64,000 nucleotides of DNA. It comes from Whalleya microplaca (lineage: Eukaryota; Ascomycota; Sordariomycetes; Xylariales; Xylariaceae). Position numbers and translations under genes: made by a program. The stretch covers positions 372,001-436,000 of the forward strand of contig MU385746.1 of NCBI GenBank assembly GCA_022497155.1, read 5' to 3'. This document shows positions 49,601-62,107 of this stretch, piece after piece. How positions within the stretch are numbered: the stretch's first letter is position 1; every line of letters begins with the position of its first letter. The notes under the pieces are model-generated. The model searched no databases. It saw nothing but the letters and a program-made list of their open reading frames with translations, and was not told where the DNA came from.

Positions 49601-52600
49601 ACGCAGCAGGGGCTTTAACCTTGGAGTCTTCTATCGCAATAGCGTACTATCGTGGACTTGCAATGAAGACCCTGAAGCAGGTCGCCCCTGATCTACGTGG
49701 CGGGATGCTAGCTGCAGGCATTTCTGCAGCTGAGGCACAAAAGCTCATTGCCGAGACAGGGTCTTGTGAGCTCACAATTGCATGCATTAACTCGCCATCG
49801 TCCGTTACAATTAGTGGTGATGAGGAGGCCCTTGGGAAGATCGAAAGGCTCCTAGAGAACCGAAAACTATTCGCACGCCGATTGAAAGTTGAGGTAGCAT
49901 ATCATTCGCATCATATGCTTTACGCATCCAATGGGTATCTGGAAAACCTGCTGAATGGGACATTGTTACCCGATGGCGCTAATCCAAACCATTCCATAAT
50001 CTTTGCTTCATCATTAAATGCTGGGCCTACAAACCTGAGTGACCTTACTGCAACCTACTGGGTACGTAATATGGTTAGCCCAGTTCAATTCTCAGAGGCT
50101 CTGTCCGCAATGGTTTCTATGAAACAAAGTACCTCTATTGATACCCTGCTGGAGATTGGCCCCCATTCCACCCTAGCGGGCCCTATCAAGCAGACCCTGG
50201 CGAGTCTTGACCTCAAGACAGATATCAGGTACATCCCAACGCTTGTACGAAATCAACATGCGTGCACCAGCTTGCTGGACACGGCTTGCGGTCTCTGGAT
50301 GCAGGCATATCCTATTGATATCAATGAAGCCAATCGCCTTCAGAGTCCCGAACTCAAGTACAGGCCACTAACAGATTTGCCTCCATACCCTTTCAATCAT
50401 ACAGTGAACCACTGGCACGAGTCACGTCTAAGCAGGGATTATCGTTTCCGCAAAGAAGGACGGCACGACCTTTTAGGTGCACTCGTACCAGACAGCAATA
50501 CAATCGAACCAAGATGGCGGAATCTCTTGAGATTACAAGATGTACCTTGGATCAAAGACCATGTAGTGCAGTCGACGGTGATCTTTCCAGCTGCTGGCTA
50601 TATCGCAATGGCAATTGAAGCAGCACGACAGGAATATACGATGAGTGACAGGTCCACCGGCTCACCTAAGAAGGTGCGGCTTCGTAATATCTGTTTGTCC
50701 TCTGGGCTCGTGGTCCCGGAGAGCGAGAACGGCATTGAAACATCGCTGTCCCTCCGACCAGTCCCAGATGGCGACCGGGAATCATCAGCGATATGGTCTG
50801 AGTTTAGGATCTTCTCCTACACGGAAGCTCAGGAGTGGACCGAGCATTGCCGTGGTCAGGTCGCCTTTGGCTTTGAAGTAGATGGCGATGGAAGTCACAA
50901 TGCCCATGAACTTATCCAGGACGAAGCGTACTGGAAGCAAGTGGTGTCGTCAAACTTTCGAGACTGCCATACCTCCTTACCGACTGAGGATCTTCATAAC
51001 GTCTTTGAAAACATGGGGCTTGCATTTGGACCAGCATTCTGCAATCTTGACAGTGTTTGGGTTGGGCCAAGGAACAGCTCCGTCAGCGAAATATCTATAC
51101 CTGATACCAAAGCGACAATGCCTCACCAAGCAGAATTCTTTAATATAATACATCCTTGCGTGCTAGATTCTTGCTTCCAGGCAGCATTCCCATCCCTCAT
51201 CCATGATGGAAAGCTAAAGGATCCTATGGTCCCAACATTCATTGAAAGCTTGACTGTCGACACCAACCTCTCAAGGCATGTTGGTGCAAGATTCAAGGCA
51301 TACGCATTGGCGAGGCCGTTTATACTTCGTAGCTGCTTGTCCGATATTACGGTTTTTAACACTGAGCCTTCATCAGCCTTCTCACCTGCGATCCAGGTGA
51401 CTGGGTTGAAAACAACCTCGTTGACCTGGGGTTCAGCCCGATCAGGTGATATTGACATATCGAGAAGAATATGCTATCGGATGCCATGGGAACCTGATGT
51501 TGACCTGCTTGATGGCGCCCAAATAAATAGCCTCTGGTCAAATCCAGACCCTGGGAGACGTGTCGACGCAGCAGAATCTCTTGCTGTTCTCGAGTGGCTT
51601 GCTTTCCAATTCATAAAGGAGGGGCTGATGCACATCAGCAAAGATGATTACGAAAATATGACCTGGCATCATCAAAGATTTTACAAGTGGTGCCAGTCGC
51701 AAAGCACACCCGCTATTGCAATAGAGCCCTGCAACACGTCTCTTCCGGCAGTGTATTCTGTGTTGGGCCAAGAAGACTCTCCCACTAAGATGGACGCTGC
51801 TGTCTCTATTGCGAAAACACTTGGAGCTGAAGGTGAAGTCGTGCTTCGTATTGGCCAGAACTTTGCTCCGATCATGAAGGGCGAAGTCGATCCATTAGCT
51901 CTTATGGTTCAGGATGGGTTACTTACGGAAGTATATACTCAAGATCGCAGTATGCTACGATGTTACGAACTTCTACATACATACGCATCAAGAATATCAT
52001 TCAAACAGCCTGACTTGGTAGTCCTTGAAATTGGCGCCGGTACTGGTGGCGCTACACAGCCATTACTCGAGGCGCTGGGAGGTGTTGACGGTATTTATCC
52101 TCGATTTTCCAAGTACACGTATACGGATATCTCGTCAGCCTTCTTCGAAAAGGCGCGCTGTCGCTTTGCTGCCTGGAATGACATGATCGAATATCGCACG
52201 CTCGATATTGAACGTGATGTAGCAGATCAAGGCTTCGAAGATCAAAGCTACGACCTGATCATCGCTGCCAATGTTTTACATGCCACGCGAGATATGAATG
52301 TAACAATGTCAAATGTGCGTAGGCTACTAAAGCCAGGCGGCCGGCTCATCATGATCGAGATCACGCATCCTCGTCTCCGCATCTTCCTTCCTTTTGGCAC
52401 TCTACCAGGATGGTGGCTTGGGGAGGGAGATGGCCGAGAGATGGGACCGTTACTGAATCCCACACAATGGGAGGATGTCCTTAGTCGAAATGGATTTGAC
52501 GGCACTGAAGTTTGCGAGGCAGACTACCCTGGCCTGTACGAAATGTCTAGTTTGATTGTAAGCCGCGCGGTGTCCGATAAGAACAACCTTAGCTTGAATG

Positions 52601-55413
52601 TGCAAGTCTTCTCACCTCAAGGAGTGAGTCCAGGTGTTTCCATGCTGGTCAAACTGCTTGAACGTGATGGGCATTCGCCGAATATCATCACATTGTCAGA
52701 ACTCGGCAAGATAACTAACAGCCCCCTCGTCATCATGGATACGCAAGAGGACGGACTTTTGAGCTATTCAAGTGAATCCAAGCTCTCTACTATACAGGAA
52801 ACATTAAACAGAGCTCGAGACATATTATGGGTTACCTCTGGTGCAAGCCACGGCAGGCCTAACTCAGCCATGGTTTCAGGGCTTGTCCGGACTTTGAGGA
52901 ACGAAGATACTGCGCTCAAGCTCACCACTTTGGATCTGGATTCACGCACGGCAAAAGATAACTCGAAGGCAGCAGAACTGATTCTTCGCGTTCTTAATTC
53001 GAAATTGAACGGTGTTGGAAATTTTAATGATATGGAATTCATTGAACAGGACGGATGCATCAAAATCCCTCGACTTGTCGAATACAATGAGCTCAACGAA
53101 CTACTCGCTAGAGACCTAGCGGACACCAAGCACCCTCCGAAACTAGAGCCGCTGCATCAGCCAACACGACTACTACGCCTTGAAGTCGGCAGGCCTGGGA
53201 TGCTTGATTCGCTTCAATTTACCGATGTCCCCAATTGGGAAGATGGCTTAGATGACGACAGCCTGGAAATCGAAGTTAAGGCAGTCGGTCTAAATTTCCG
53301 CGACATATTAACAGTACTAGGCCAGATAGAGAACCCATACCCTCTTGGCTTCGACTCAAGTGGTGTCGTTACTGCGGTCGGACGTAACGTCACGGGCTTC
53401 AACATCGGGGATAAAGTCGCTGTCGGCCTTGCCGTGGGGTGCTTCACCAGCGTTCATCGAGTAAAAGCACATCATGTAGTTCATCTACCGTCTACGCTAT
53501 CCTTCGAAGACGGCGCTTCTATATCGCTCCCCTTCGCAACGGCTTACTATGCCCTCGTAGACGTCGCTAGGATATCCAAGGGTCAGAAAATTCTCATTCA
53601 CAGTGCAGCCGGCGGCGTCGGTCAAGCTGCCGTGAAGCTAGCACAACTAGCTAAAGCCGAGGTCTTTGTTACGGTTGGTAGTGATGAGAAGCGTCAATTA
53701 ATGCTCGACGAGTACGGGATTCCGGCCTCTCACATTTTCTCGAGTCGAAATACCGGTTTTGCAGAAAAAGTGATGCGCATGACGGCTGGAAAGGGCGTCG
53801 ACATCGTCTTGAATTCGCTGGCGGGTGAACTCTTTAAAGAGACCTGGAACTGCATCGCTATGTTTGGGTTCTTCCTTGAGATCGGCAAGCGTGATATCTA
53901 TGCCAACATGCGATTGGAAATGCGCCCTTTCGACAAACACGTTACCTTCTCTGCCATCGATCTCTCGGCTATCTTCGCTAACCGACCTCAATGGGGCGCT
54001 CAAATTCTTAACGACTGCTTTAAGCTATTCCACGAAGGAAAGCTAAGTGTCATGAAGCCAATCACCACATTTTCAATCGATCAGGCAGAGACTGCCTTCA
54101 GATTCATGCAGTCTGGAAAACACATGGGCAAAATCGTCGTCACCATACCTGAGAATGTCCAAGTAATGGTTGCGCCGAAGGCAGATGTCAAATTCCTAAG
54201 ACATGACGCCACGTATGTAATCGCTGGCGGAGCTGGCGGGCTGGGAAGAGAGATTTGCAAGTGGATGGTGGACAACGGCGCTCGAAACATTCTCTTACTG
54301 TCGCGGAGCGGGATCAGCGGCAATCAGAAAGCCCAGGCCCTTGTCAATGAGTGCGCTGCCAAGGGTGCCGTTGTAAAAGTTAGCAAGTGCGATACGAGAT
54401 ATGCCGATCAGCTCACAGATGTTCTTCATAGAGCTGAAAGAGAAGACCACATGCCACCGGTACGCGGCGTCGTCAACGGCGCCATGATCCTGCGGGACTC
54501 GCTCTTCGAGAACATGTCGTTTGCGGACTGGAAGGCAGTGACAGACACGAAGCTACAATCAACCTGGAATCTACACAATCAATTTCTTGATACTGATAAT
54601 CCTTTAGACTTCTTCATCCTCCTGTCCTCCGCCTCCGGCGTTTCGGGCAACCGCGGCCAATCCAACTATGCAGCCTCGTCGACGTTCCAGGACGCATTCG
54701 CGCACTACCGGCGCTCCCTCGGTCTCTCCGCTACCACACTTGACCTGGGTATGATCGAGTCCGCGGGCTATGTGGCTGACAACGCGGATTCCGTTGCCTA
54801 CCTCCTTGCCCACGGGTACAGCATGATCAAGCTGAAGGAGCTCTTCACCATGCTCCGACACGCGATCCTGACCAGCAAATCCACTTCCGCAGATAGCTGC
54901 CAGATCATCACAGGCTACGACGCTACGGCTGCAGAGCAAATCCTCGCGTCTCGCAGCAAGGGGAATGCCTCTGGATCCGGCTCGACCGTCGGTCTCGCGG
55001 ACCCTAAGTTCAGCCACCTCCCCGGGATCCACCTCTCGCACGCACAGCACGACCGCGGCGCAGGTGACGGCGAGAAGACACAAACGGTATCCCTGCAACA
55101 AGCGCTGATATCAGAGGGCCCGGGAGTCAGGCGCAGTGAGATCCTGACGCAGGCCGTGGTGGCGCGGCTGGCCAGCTTACTGGGCCGAGAAGCGGCGGAC
55201 GTCGATGAGGGCCGGAGCGTCGCGATGCTGGGCGTGGACAGTCTGGTGGCTGTGGAGCTACGCAACTGGATTGTCGGCGAGACGGGGTTTAGTTTGCCTA
55301 TCTTTGAGATCCTGGGGGCAAAGAGCCTCGTCGAGCTCGCGGCCAAGATCGAGGCAGGGTGCTCGTTCTTGAAAGATGGGGATGGGGATGGGGATGAGCA
55401 AAAGGCTGGTTAA
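46653..55413 (+). CDS. highly reducing type I iterative polyketide synthase (KS-AT-DH-MT-ER-KR-ACP)
   Basis: Nine exons give 2748 aa: 46653-47303, 47357-47443, 47497-47554, 47612-47814, 47960-48090, 48136-48667, 48719-48791, 48847-49383 and 49439-55413. All joins keep frame. The first donor (GTCAGT) is weak but restores [12 protein letters not shown]. Domains and residues: KS from about 161 with Cys334 (DTACSS), His469 (HGTGT) and His511; AT with Ser804 (GHSSGE); DH with His1132 and Asp1334 (HPCVLDSC); C-methyltransferase [11 protein letters not shown] at 1620-1630; ER from about 2001 with NADPH loop [11 protein letters not shown] at 2145; KR with AGGAGGLG near 2354 and Tyr2501; ACP Ser2692 (GVDSL). 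Every key residue is present, so it should make a fully reduced, methylated chain in the cytosol. No release domain follows the ACP, as usual in this class. A 160-residue disordered N-terminal extension precedes KS. An MFS transporter lies 4.2 kb downstream. Confidence 0.95.
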
Positions 55414-56564
55414 GTCATTCGACTATTTTTAATTGAAGTGAGGTATGAAAGAGACATTGGGGGAGTGAATACGTAGTAATTGTAATACCTAGTGGTTGCT
55501 GGGTATGGGGAGTATGAGAAGAAAAGATGGTAACACACAGGGGCATAGTACTGCTTGAGTTCAACTGACGCAACGATACACGATAATTATGTAATATGTT
55601 ACTTCCTCTCGTTCATAGCAAAGGAAATCTCACCTTTCATTAATTGACATTAATTGATATGCAAACGACTTAATGCCCACACCTTATCCCACATATTGTT
55701 GAAGCGAAAGTCCTGTCGTGCCTTTCTCAGTCTCCAAACTAGCAACATTGCAGGACAGCAAGAACCAACAGTAACTCCCTAAACACGCGTAAAGTGAGAA
55801 AATGAACTAGGAAGCGCGAGGTTGCTCTACTCTTCTCCAGTCTTGAGAGTACCTATGAGCACCCTCTACCGTGAGTGAGGCGGACGTCACCAAAGCAGGT
55901 CCATATGAAATTCAACATAATTCCCGTCATGACTCTTTTACATCCAAACTTCAGCAGCCACGATATTTTTCCCACCCATCGCGCGATAAGGGCAGATGGC
56001 CCCGCATACATTGCAGTTGGACACCTGCTCAACACTCCGGATCTGTGTGCAGTCGCAAATCCAGAGCCGCTCACCAGTCCGCGTAATAAGGTAATCGCCG
56101 GGGCCGTGGCAGCCCGACTTAATGCCGCATCGAATGCAGAACCGGCGCAGGTGTATGACTGGCTGGCGTTCCGACAACGAGTTTCGCAAGAAAGCCTGCA
56201 GTGCCTGGTTACTATTACGCAGTCAGGGGTTAGCAGCTAACGGATTAGGTGGGGTTTGATAAAATGCTATGCTGGGAGCAAATTACTCTTGAGACCAGGT
56301 AAGCAAACGAAAGACTTGGTACACTAACCTAGCGAACCACCCAGCCGGCAAAACTTGGCAGCACATATAGCAGCCTTGGTTTGGTGGTTTTGAGTCGTAG
56401 TGCTTGTGGAAGTCACGTTCAGCACGTAGCACAAAAGAGAGCTTCTGTGTCACTTAAAGTTAATATAGTCCAATAAGTCCATATCCCACGTTCTGAGAAA
56501 CTATGAGTGATAGTTCTTCAGAAGTCAAGTTTGATGTAGACTTTGTTTTCACAACGGTGTTAGG
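55414..56564. other. 3' flank of the PKS gene
   Basis: No recognised gene. A plus-strand frame at 55875-56240 (about 120 codons, ending QESLQCLVTITQSG) overlaps other frames and has no motif I can name; it may be a remnant or chance. Confidence 0.4.
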
Positions 56565-56963
56565 TTATTGTGTATAAACCCGGGGATCGCTTACAGTTTC
56601 GTAGGGCGCAAGCTGCGGGTTGATGAGCATCCTCAACGCGCGGCACTCTTGAGAGAGCCATATAAGCTGTTCATATGGAACAAACTGGCTTATTCGGTTC
56701 AGGATGTTCTGTGGGAGAAGTTCTAGCCGAGTGCCACCCTTTGGTATTGGGAATGGTACTGCAATGACTTGTAGGTATTGACGAAGAGTTTTCATCGAGA
56801 GCTGGCGTGAGAGCCACTGGGCTCTGCATACATTGTCCACATTTAAGCCGTGATTGGGTGTGGGTGGTGAACGCTGGGGTTGAGAGTGATATGCATTTTT
56901 GGCATGTGTCGATGCTGATGATTGTGCCAGTCGCAGTCGTTCCAGTTCGGTTTGTATGGCCAT
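56565..56963 (-). CDS. F-box-like protein, probably partial or fragmentary
   Basis: The open frame from the ATG at 56963 gives about 132 aa. Near the C-terminus the segment LELLPQNILNRISQFVPYEQ, followed by LIWLSQECRALRML, matches the F-box pattern (LP..I...I...L...DL..L...CR..R). F-box proteins recruit targets to SCF ubiquitin ligases through Skp1. The N-terminal 80 residues are polar and unrecognised. A consensus-like donor ACT|GTAAGC lies within the last codons (56594-56589), so the frame may continue in a further exon downstream rather than stop at 56565; I could not fix that exon. Its place between the PKS and the transporter is probably incidental. Confidence 0.4.
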   Translation of the reverse strand: MAIQTELERLRLAQSSASTHAKNAYHSQPQRSPPTPNHGLNVDNVCRAQWLSRQLSMKTLRQYLQVIAVPFPIPKGGTRLELLPQNILNRISQFVPYEQLIWLSQECRALRMLINPQLAPYETVSDPRVYTQ

Positions 56964-59593
56964 ATCGAAGTCCACAAGGCCTATGCCTCTAAACCAAGTT
57001 CCTTGATATTATAAAGATTTTCATATAACCTAGAAGAAAGGAAGTTATAGACATCACCTTAACGTTGAATGTCCACTTACGCCTTGCGGGGTCAAAGTGA
57101 GGTCTCCTGACTCAATTTATACATGGCCACTGGGGGACATAACTCCCTGGAGAGACGGGTTATATATGACCTCGTGCAGTTTCCATATACAGAAAAGGCC
57201 CCGATAGGGACAAGGAAAGAGGTATTTACTCTAAGGCTAGTTGCGATAGTGCAGAATTTTGGCTGCAGTTATAATCTTCAGTCCTGCAACTATGCATAAT
57301 AACATCGAGATACTAAGCATATGAGTAGTCGATTCTCTCGATGTGCCATTCTGCACTTCACCCAGTCCAGGATGTTGAGGCTGCAACCCTAGTCTAGTAG
57401 CCCTGTAATATGCTGTTTTTCGCAATGTCCACAACGCCATCGCATCATGCTACATATCATCAGCTTGTTACCCAATTTCCCGGGTCGTCTACGCCACGTA
57501 ACCAGGTAAAGAAGAAAAAAATCACACCAGTTATCATGTAGTCTCAGCGGCAGGAGGCAACGATCCAACCTGCTCAAGACCTAGTTGCTAGAGTATGCCC
57601 ATTGTTGTGATACTGTGAGATCACGAGCACAAGCCCCATTGGATGTGAACATACGTAGGTTACAACGCTTCATAAACATTGAAGTAATTTCGCCATTGAC
57701 CTGACCAATTATGTATGGTACTGAAGTCTTGCACTGTCTCAGTCTATTTTACTTGCGGCACGGCTTTGATCAGATGTGATAATGACCTTTCTCTCCGGTA
57801 CCTAAGCAAAGGACTGGGCTGACACTGATTTCTGGTGCACCCAAAACAGCTTGTTGGTCACGGAGGATGTCGGCATAAGCCATGCTTTCTGTATAGTGTT
57901 GGTGATCTACAGCCAGAAACAAATTGTATTGGTCTGATGGTAGATCTAGGATCATAAGCCTGTACAGATCTGTACAACGGCCCCGAACCACTATACATGT
58001 CATCTCAAGGATCGGCACGAAAAGTTGGGGCTTGTGCAGACTTGAGCATAAGCCTAGTGCTACAGGAAAAGATATGCTTACAGCTACATGCTTAGAGGTC
58101 AGACATAACGAAAACTTCCGTATCTGATGTTCCACAGCCGCAAGTACGAGATCAAATCCTACTTTTGCTAGAAACCAACTCGTGTACGTATGTCCTTGCA
58201 TATGCAGATGCGCTGGGACATTGTACTGTAAACTGTATCTGACTCCTCTGATCTCGGGGTATCCTGTCAGATTGATATGTGATGTTACCAGGTTGCCAGG
58301 AAGACAGTGAGACATGTCACTTGACTGTAACCTCATGTGCTATGCCTAGCACTGCAGCATGGATCAAGTCCTAGTCTTAGGCGATCTTTGCCCTCTAACG
58401 TAAATTCAAAAAGGCTTGTGCATATGAAATTGCGAAAACAAATGTATTTCGAGGCCAAAGGCATCATCAATTGGTTATGATTGCATCGATCTGTGTGATC
58501 CGATCTATGGCAGTATCAGGACCAGATTGGATCGGTATCAGACCGCTCCCCACGAGAAGCCGACACAAGATCCTAGCTAATCCTTGAGAGGTAGGAGAAG
58601 ACCGACGAGTTAGAAATTGTCAGAATTTGGGGTCAATGCATGGGATTCGATGTAGGTGTCCAGAAAAAGACGCAGACCCTCATCGAGGTAACAACAAGAC
58701 TTTCTTGGTTGGCGTAGGTATGAAAGAACTGTCATGAACCAATAGACGTGCTTACCGAAGGACACAGCACGAAAGAAGCTGCAAAGCGGCCCGTCAAACA
58801 ATGACCGGTCACCTACAAGGTGATGGGGATATGTCGGTTTTACATCTTAACCGATAGTGCCCGCAATGCTTATTGGACAAGATAGCGGTGCGATCTAGGC
58901 TACTATTTATAGGTCAAAGGGAGTCCAAGCCAAACGAATTGGAGCATTGGGAACAGTGTCAGCCTTCTAGGTCATTCGGCGAACCTTTGCTGTCTCGCCC
59001 AACGCGTCTGCGCGTGCATGTTGGAAAGCCACGGCTGCCCGGATGAAGAAGTTGAATAGCGGTGGAGGTAATGCTCCAGGTTAAATTACGTACATAACGT
59101 ATGTACAAGACGAATGTCGGCACCATCTGCACTATATCTACATCGTACCTAATGAAATGTACGATCTATTGGATATGTAGACGAGAGGGAAGGAGAGGGT
59201 AGAGAAGCTGAGGTGGATGAAAGTGATCCGTCTAGATGCATATGCACCTAGCCAAGAGAATGAAGATTAAGAGGGTCCTAGGCTAATGATATTTTTTCGC
59301 CCCTGGTGTATTTGCTCTGTTGGGAATCGAACCAAACTCACGTTATTAGCTCAGCCACAGCCATATTACCTAAGCTGGATATATCGCCTATTAGAGCAGG
59401 AGGTTATGCTAGCGCCAACGCAAACAGGGGGCGAAGCTCATTTCAGCTTTGCTTTGCCAAGGAGAGGTTCGTCAACCTCATCGCAAATATGGCCTTCATC
59501 GTTTCTTGAGAATCACTTATCGTCTTGTATATCTACAATTCTGGAATGCTGTCTTTTGCGTCAAGGACGACGAGTACCTATCTATGCTAGGAA
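56964..59593. other. intergenic region between F-box-like ORF and MFS gene
   Basis: The longest open frame (58336-57770, minus, 188 codons) has no recognised domain, and a frame of this length is expected about once by chance in this much sequence. The segment around 59290-59420 has isolated tRNA-box-like strings that do not fold into a tRNA. No supported gene. Confidence 0.4.
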
Positions 59594-61273
59594 ATGGCTG
59601 GCGAGCATCAACGTGACTCAGATGTGTTCTCCGAGTCCTCTCCCTTGATGGGAGAGCAGCCCCGAAGACCATCGCATCGCCCGACTCGGTCGGTGACATC
59701 AATCATAAGTCTCAAAGTGCCTAAAGCACATAAGAGCAGCACGATAGTGAATCTCCTCTGTGCCATCGCCTTCGTGGCCTCTTCTGCGTCCGGTTTCTTG
59801 GGTATCCCGATGACACGTGTTCTGGAGGATGTGCTGTGCCAAGAGTACTACGATGGTATGCAGAGCCTAGACGGCCCAATTGACGAGAAACTTTGCAAAG
59901 AAAATGCGATTCAAAAAAGACTGGCGTTTATTGCAGCTATTGCATCGATGATTGATGCTATCGTTGGGTTTCTTGCTGCATTTCCGTGGGGTCTTGTTGC
60001 CGACAGGTGTGTATCGCGTTGCCACAAACGTCTGGTCTGAGTCTCCTTATCACGTCAACTTACCAGTGATCAGGATTGGACGGAGACCCGTATTTGCAAT
60101 TAGTCTGATGGGAGTCTGCTTTAACATACTGTGGAATATGATGGTATTGTGGCTTCACAAGGCCATGCCGATAGAATTAATCTGGATAGGGGCGTGCGGA
60201 CCCTTACTCGGTGGTGGCACTGCAGTCCTGCTCGGACTTCTACTCAGTATGATTACTGATGCGACAACTGAAGAAGAGAGGTTAGCTTTGCTGCAAATTC
60301 TCCCGGGATAGCCTACTAATAGGTCTACAGAGCCATGGCGTTCATGCGGAGTCACGTCGCCAGCTTATGTGGCAATCTCTTATCTCCTGCAATTGCTTCT
60401 ATTATGATGGAGAGAGTTGGGCCTTGGCCTCCGTTATGGGTTGCAAATGCTGTCATCGCAATCAGTGCCATTGCCATCTTTTTCGTCCCGGAGACTCTGA
60501 AGCATAAAACTGCCGAAGAACCCGAAGACCCCGAGAACCCAGAATCCGCAACTCTCAAGTCACGAGTATTGCACATCATCGACCAATTCAAAGAATCACT
60601 GTCAATTCTTAAGTCGCCGTCTTTGATCCTTCTGCTATTGACAGCTTTGGCATCGACGCCTATTATATATGCCACACTCGCATTTATGTCGCAATTCATC
60701 TCCAAGCGATATGACATCAAGCTTTTTCAAACAGGCTACGTTCAGTCTGCATACGGTGTCGCTCAAATCATTCACGCGCTGCTTATCCTGCCTTGGTTAA
60801 CAAAGTACCTAATTAAAGGCACAACCACTCCCAGATTCCGATCTCCCGACGAGCATACTCGAGATTTGTCCCTTGCTCGCTGGTCGTTTGGTGTCCTCTC
60901 TATAGGGGCTCTGGTTCTTGGTCTAGCACCGACCCTTGCAGGCTTCATGTTTGGTCTAGTTCTCATGGCTCTTGGTTCTGGCTATAATAGCCTATCAAGG
61001 AGCCTCATGACGTTATATGTCGACCCTGAGCATACGTCTCGACTCTTCAGTCTAGTCGGCATGGTAGAAGTGGTAGGTGGAATGTATGCTCAACCGATGC
61101 TTGCCGCTTTGTTTACGCTTGGGTTGAATCTCGAAGGCGGCTGGATCGGCCTGCCGTACTACGGCTTGGGGGCTATTCAAGCCCTCGCTGTCGTCATGCT
61201 GCTCTTCGTGAGAGTCCCAAAAGTGGTTAGAGCTTCGTCTCCGATACATTCACATGGCCAACATGAGGATTAA
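59594..61273 (+). CDS. MFS transporter (SLC46/PCFT-like fungal family)
   Basis: Three exons, 59594-60006, 60074-60280 and 60331-61273, give 520 aa; introns of 67 and 50 nt restore GLVADRIGRRPV and TEEERAMAFMRS. There are about 12 hydrophobic helices with a central hydrophilic loop (HKTAEEPEDPENPES, then LKSRVLHIID). The loop-2-3 motif GLVADRIGRRP is the MFS signature. A long first external loop with cysteines (LCQEYYDG...KLCKEN) is typical of this branch, which is widespread in ascomycetes and often sits near secondary-metabolite genes. It is probably a plasma-membrane facilitator or proton-driven carrier; export of the PKS product is a reasonable but untested guess from proximity (4.2 kb, same strand). 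The acidic-Ser N-terminus (SESSPLMG) supports the chosen start. Confidence 0.9.
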
Positions 61274-61546
61274 TGCGTCAGATATTTTCATCAAAGAGCA
61301 TATAGAAGCGGCATAGAATTATGAAGTCACCTAGAGAACATTTAGGTTTTTGGTTAGGAAGTTACTAGCAAATGAGCTAGCAGAGCAAATGCCAATAACT
61401 CTGTTGGGAATTAGACCTAGCTCACTCTACATGCTTAGCCGAAGTTCAACTTATGCTGTGTCATTAAGGTTTCTAAATGAACGCTTTCAAGCTTTAAGGT
61501 GGCTCCTAATTCTTGCTCATTTTACCCAAATACGTTAGTCTAGATA
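61274..61546. other. short gap downstream of the MFS gene
   Basis: No feature recognised; probably the MFS transcript's 3' end. Confidence 0.4.
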
Positions 61547-62107
61547 ATGAACTGCAAACTGCCTAATCGCCTTTTCGTTATTACAATTTCAATTGATCTG
61601 CATCTCTTTTCCGCGCCGCTCTATTCGCTATACCGACCATCGACGACAGCGCTGTCGCCAACGACACCATTGCTAATGACACGATTTCAGACAATGCCTT
61701 CGGCCAACAAGACCAGCCCAGCAGGATTCGGAGCAGCATCCTGGCCCAAAACTTTGACGCGTTCCCTTTCAATCCCTTCCTCGATGGTATGTACGTCCAT
61801 CTTTCCAACCTGAGCCCCTTAACATAGCACTTTTACCGACCTCAATACGCTCTAGCCCGATTGCATCATCGATGACACTTGCTATCATATCATGGGTGGC
61901 ATCAAGGATTTGCATAGGCTTACAGTACACTACTGAAGCTTTTAGAAATCGATTTGGATGTTCAATTGTTACAACGACCATCTCCAGTGGTGTCTCAAGG
62001 AAGCGTGTAGACGCTGTGGACCGCGCTGCCGCAATGAATCAATTAGGCGGCAAAAGGCAAAACGATTCATGTCATTGATCATAAGCCACTTTAACACTCT
62101 TATATAG
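61547..62107 (+). pseudogene. possible decayed cysteine-rich small secreted protein gene
   Basis: An ATG at 61547 opens a hydrophobic, signal-peptide-like stretch (NRLFVITISIDLHLF). The plausible continuation, an Asp/Asn-rich segment with FDAFPFNPFLD at its end (about 61630-61790), lies in a different frame. After a GTATGT donor-like site near 61791 and a CTCTAG acceptor-like site at 61855, further blocks carry cysteines: one with two Cys at 61862-61885 and one with six Cys at 61967-62029. Two in-frame stops fall between these blocks. Composition and layout suggest a small secreted protein; the frame conflict and stops suggest decay, although an unrecognised intron arrangement could also explain them. 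I do not recognise a family and propose no function. Confidence 0.3.

Noticed and set aside
57770..58336. 188-codon minus-strand ORF
   Set aside because: No domain or signal peptide; by rough stop-codon frequency about one such ORF is expected by chance in this window.
59290..59420. tRNA gene on the minus strand, suggested by GGTTCGATTCC
   Set aside because: A B-box-like string is present and A-box-like strings lie upstream, but no pairing of acceptor, D and T stems works at normal spacing, and no T-run terminator follows. At best a degraded tRNA-like sequence.
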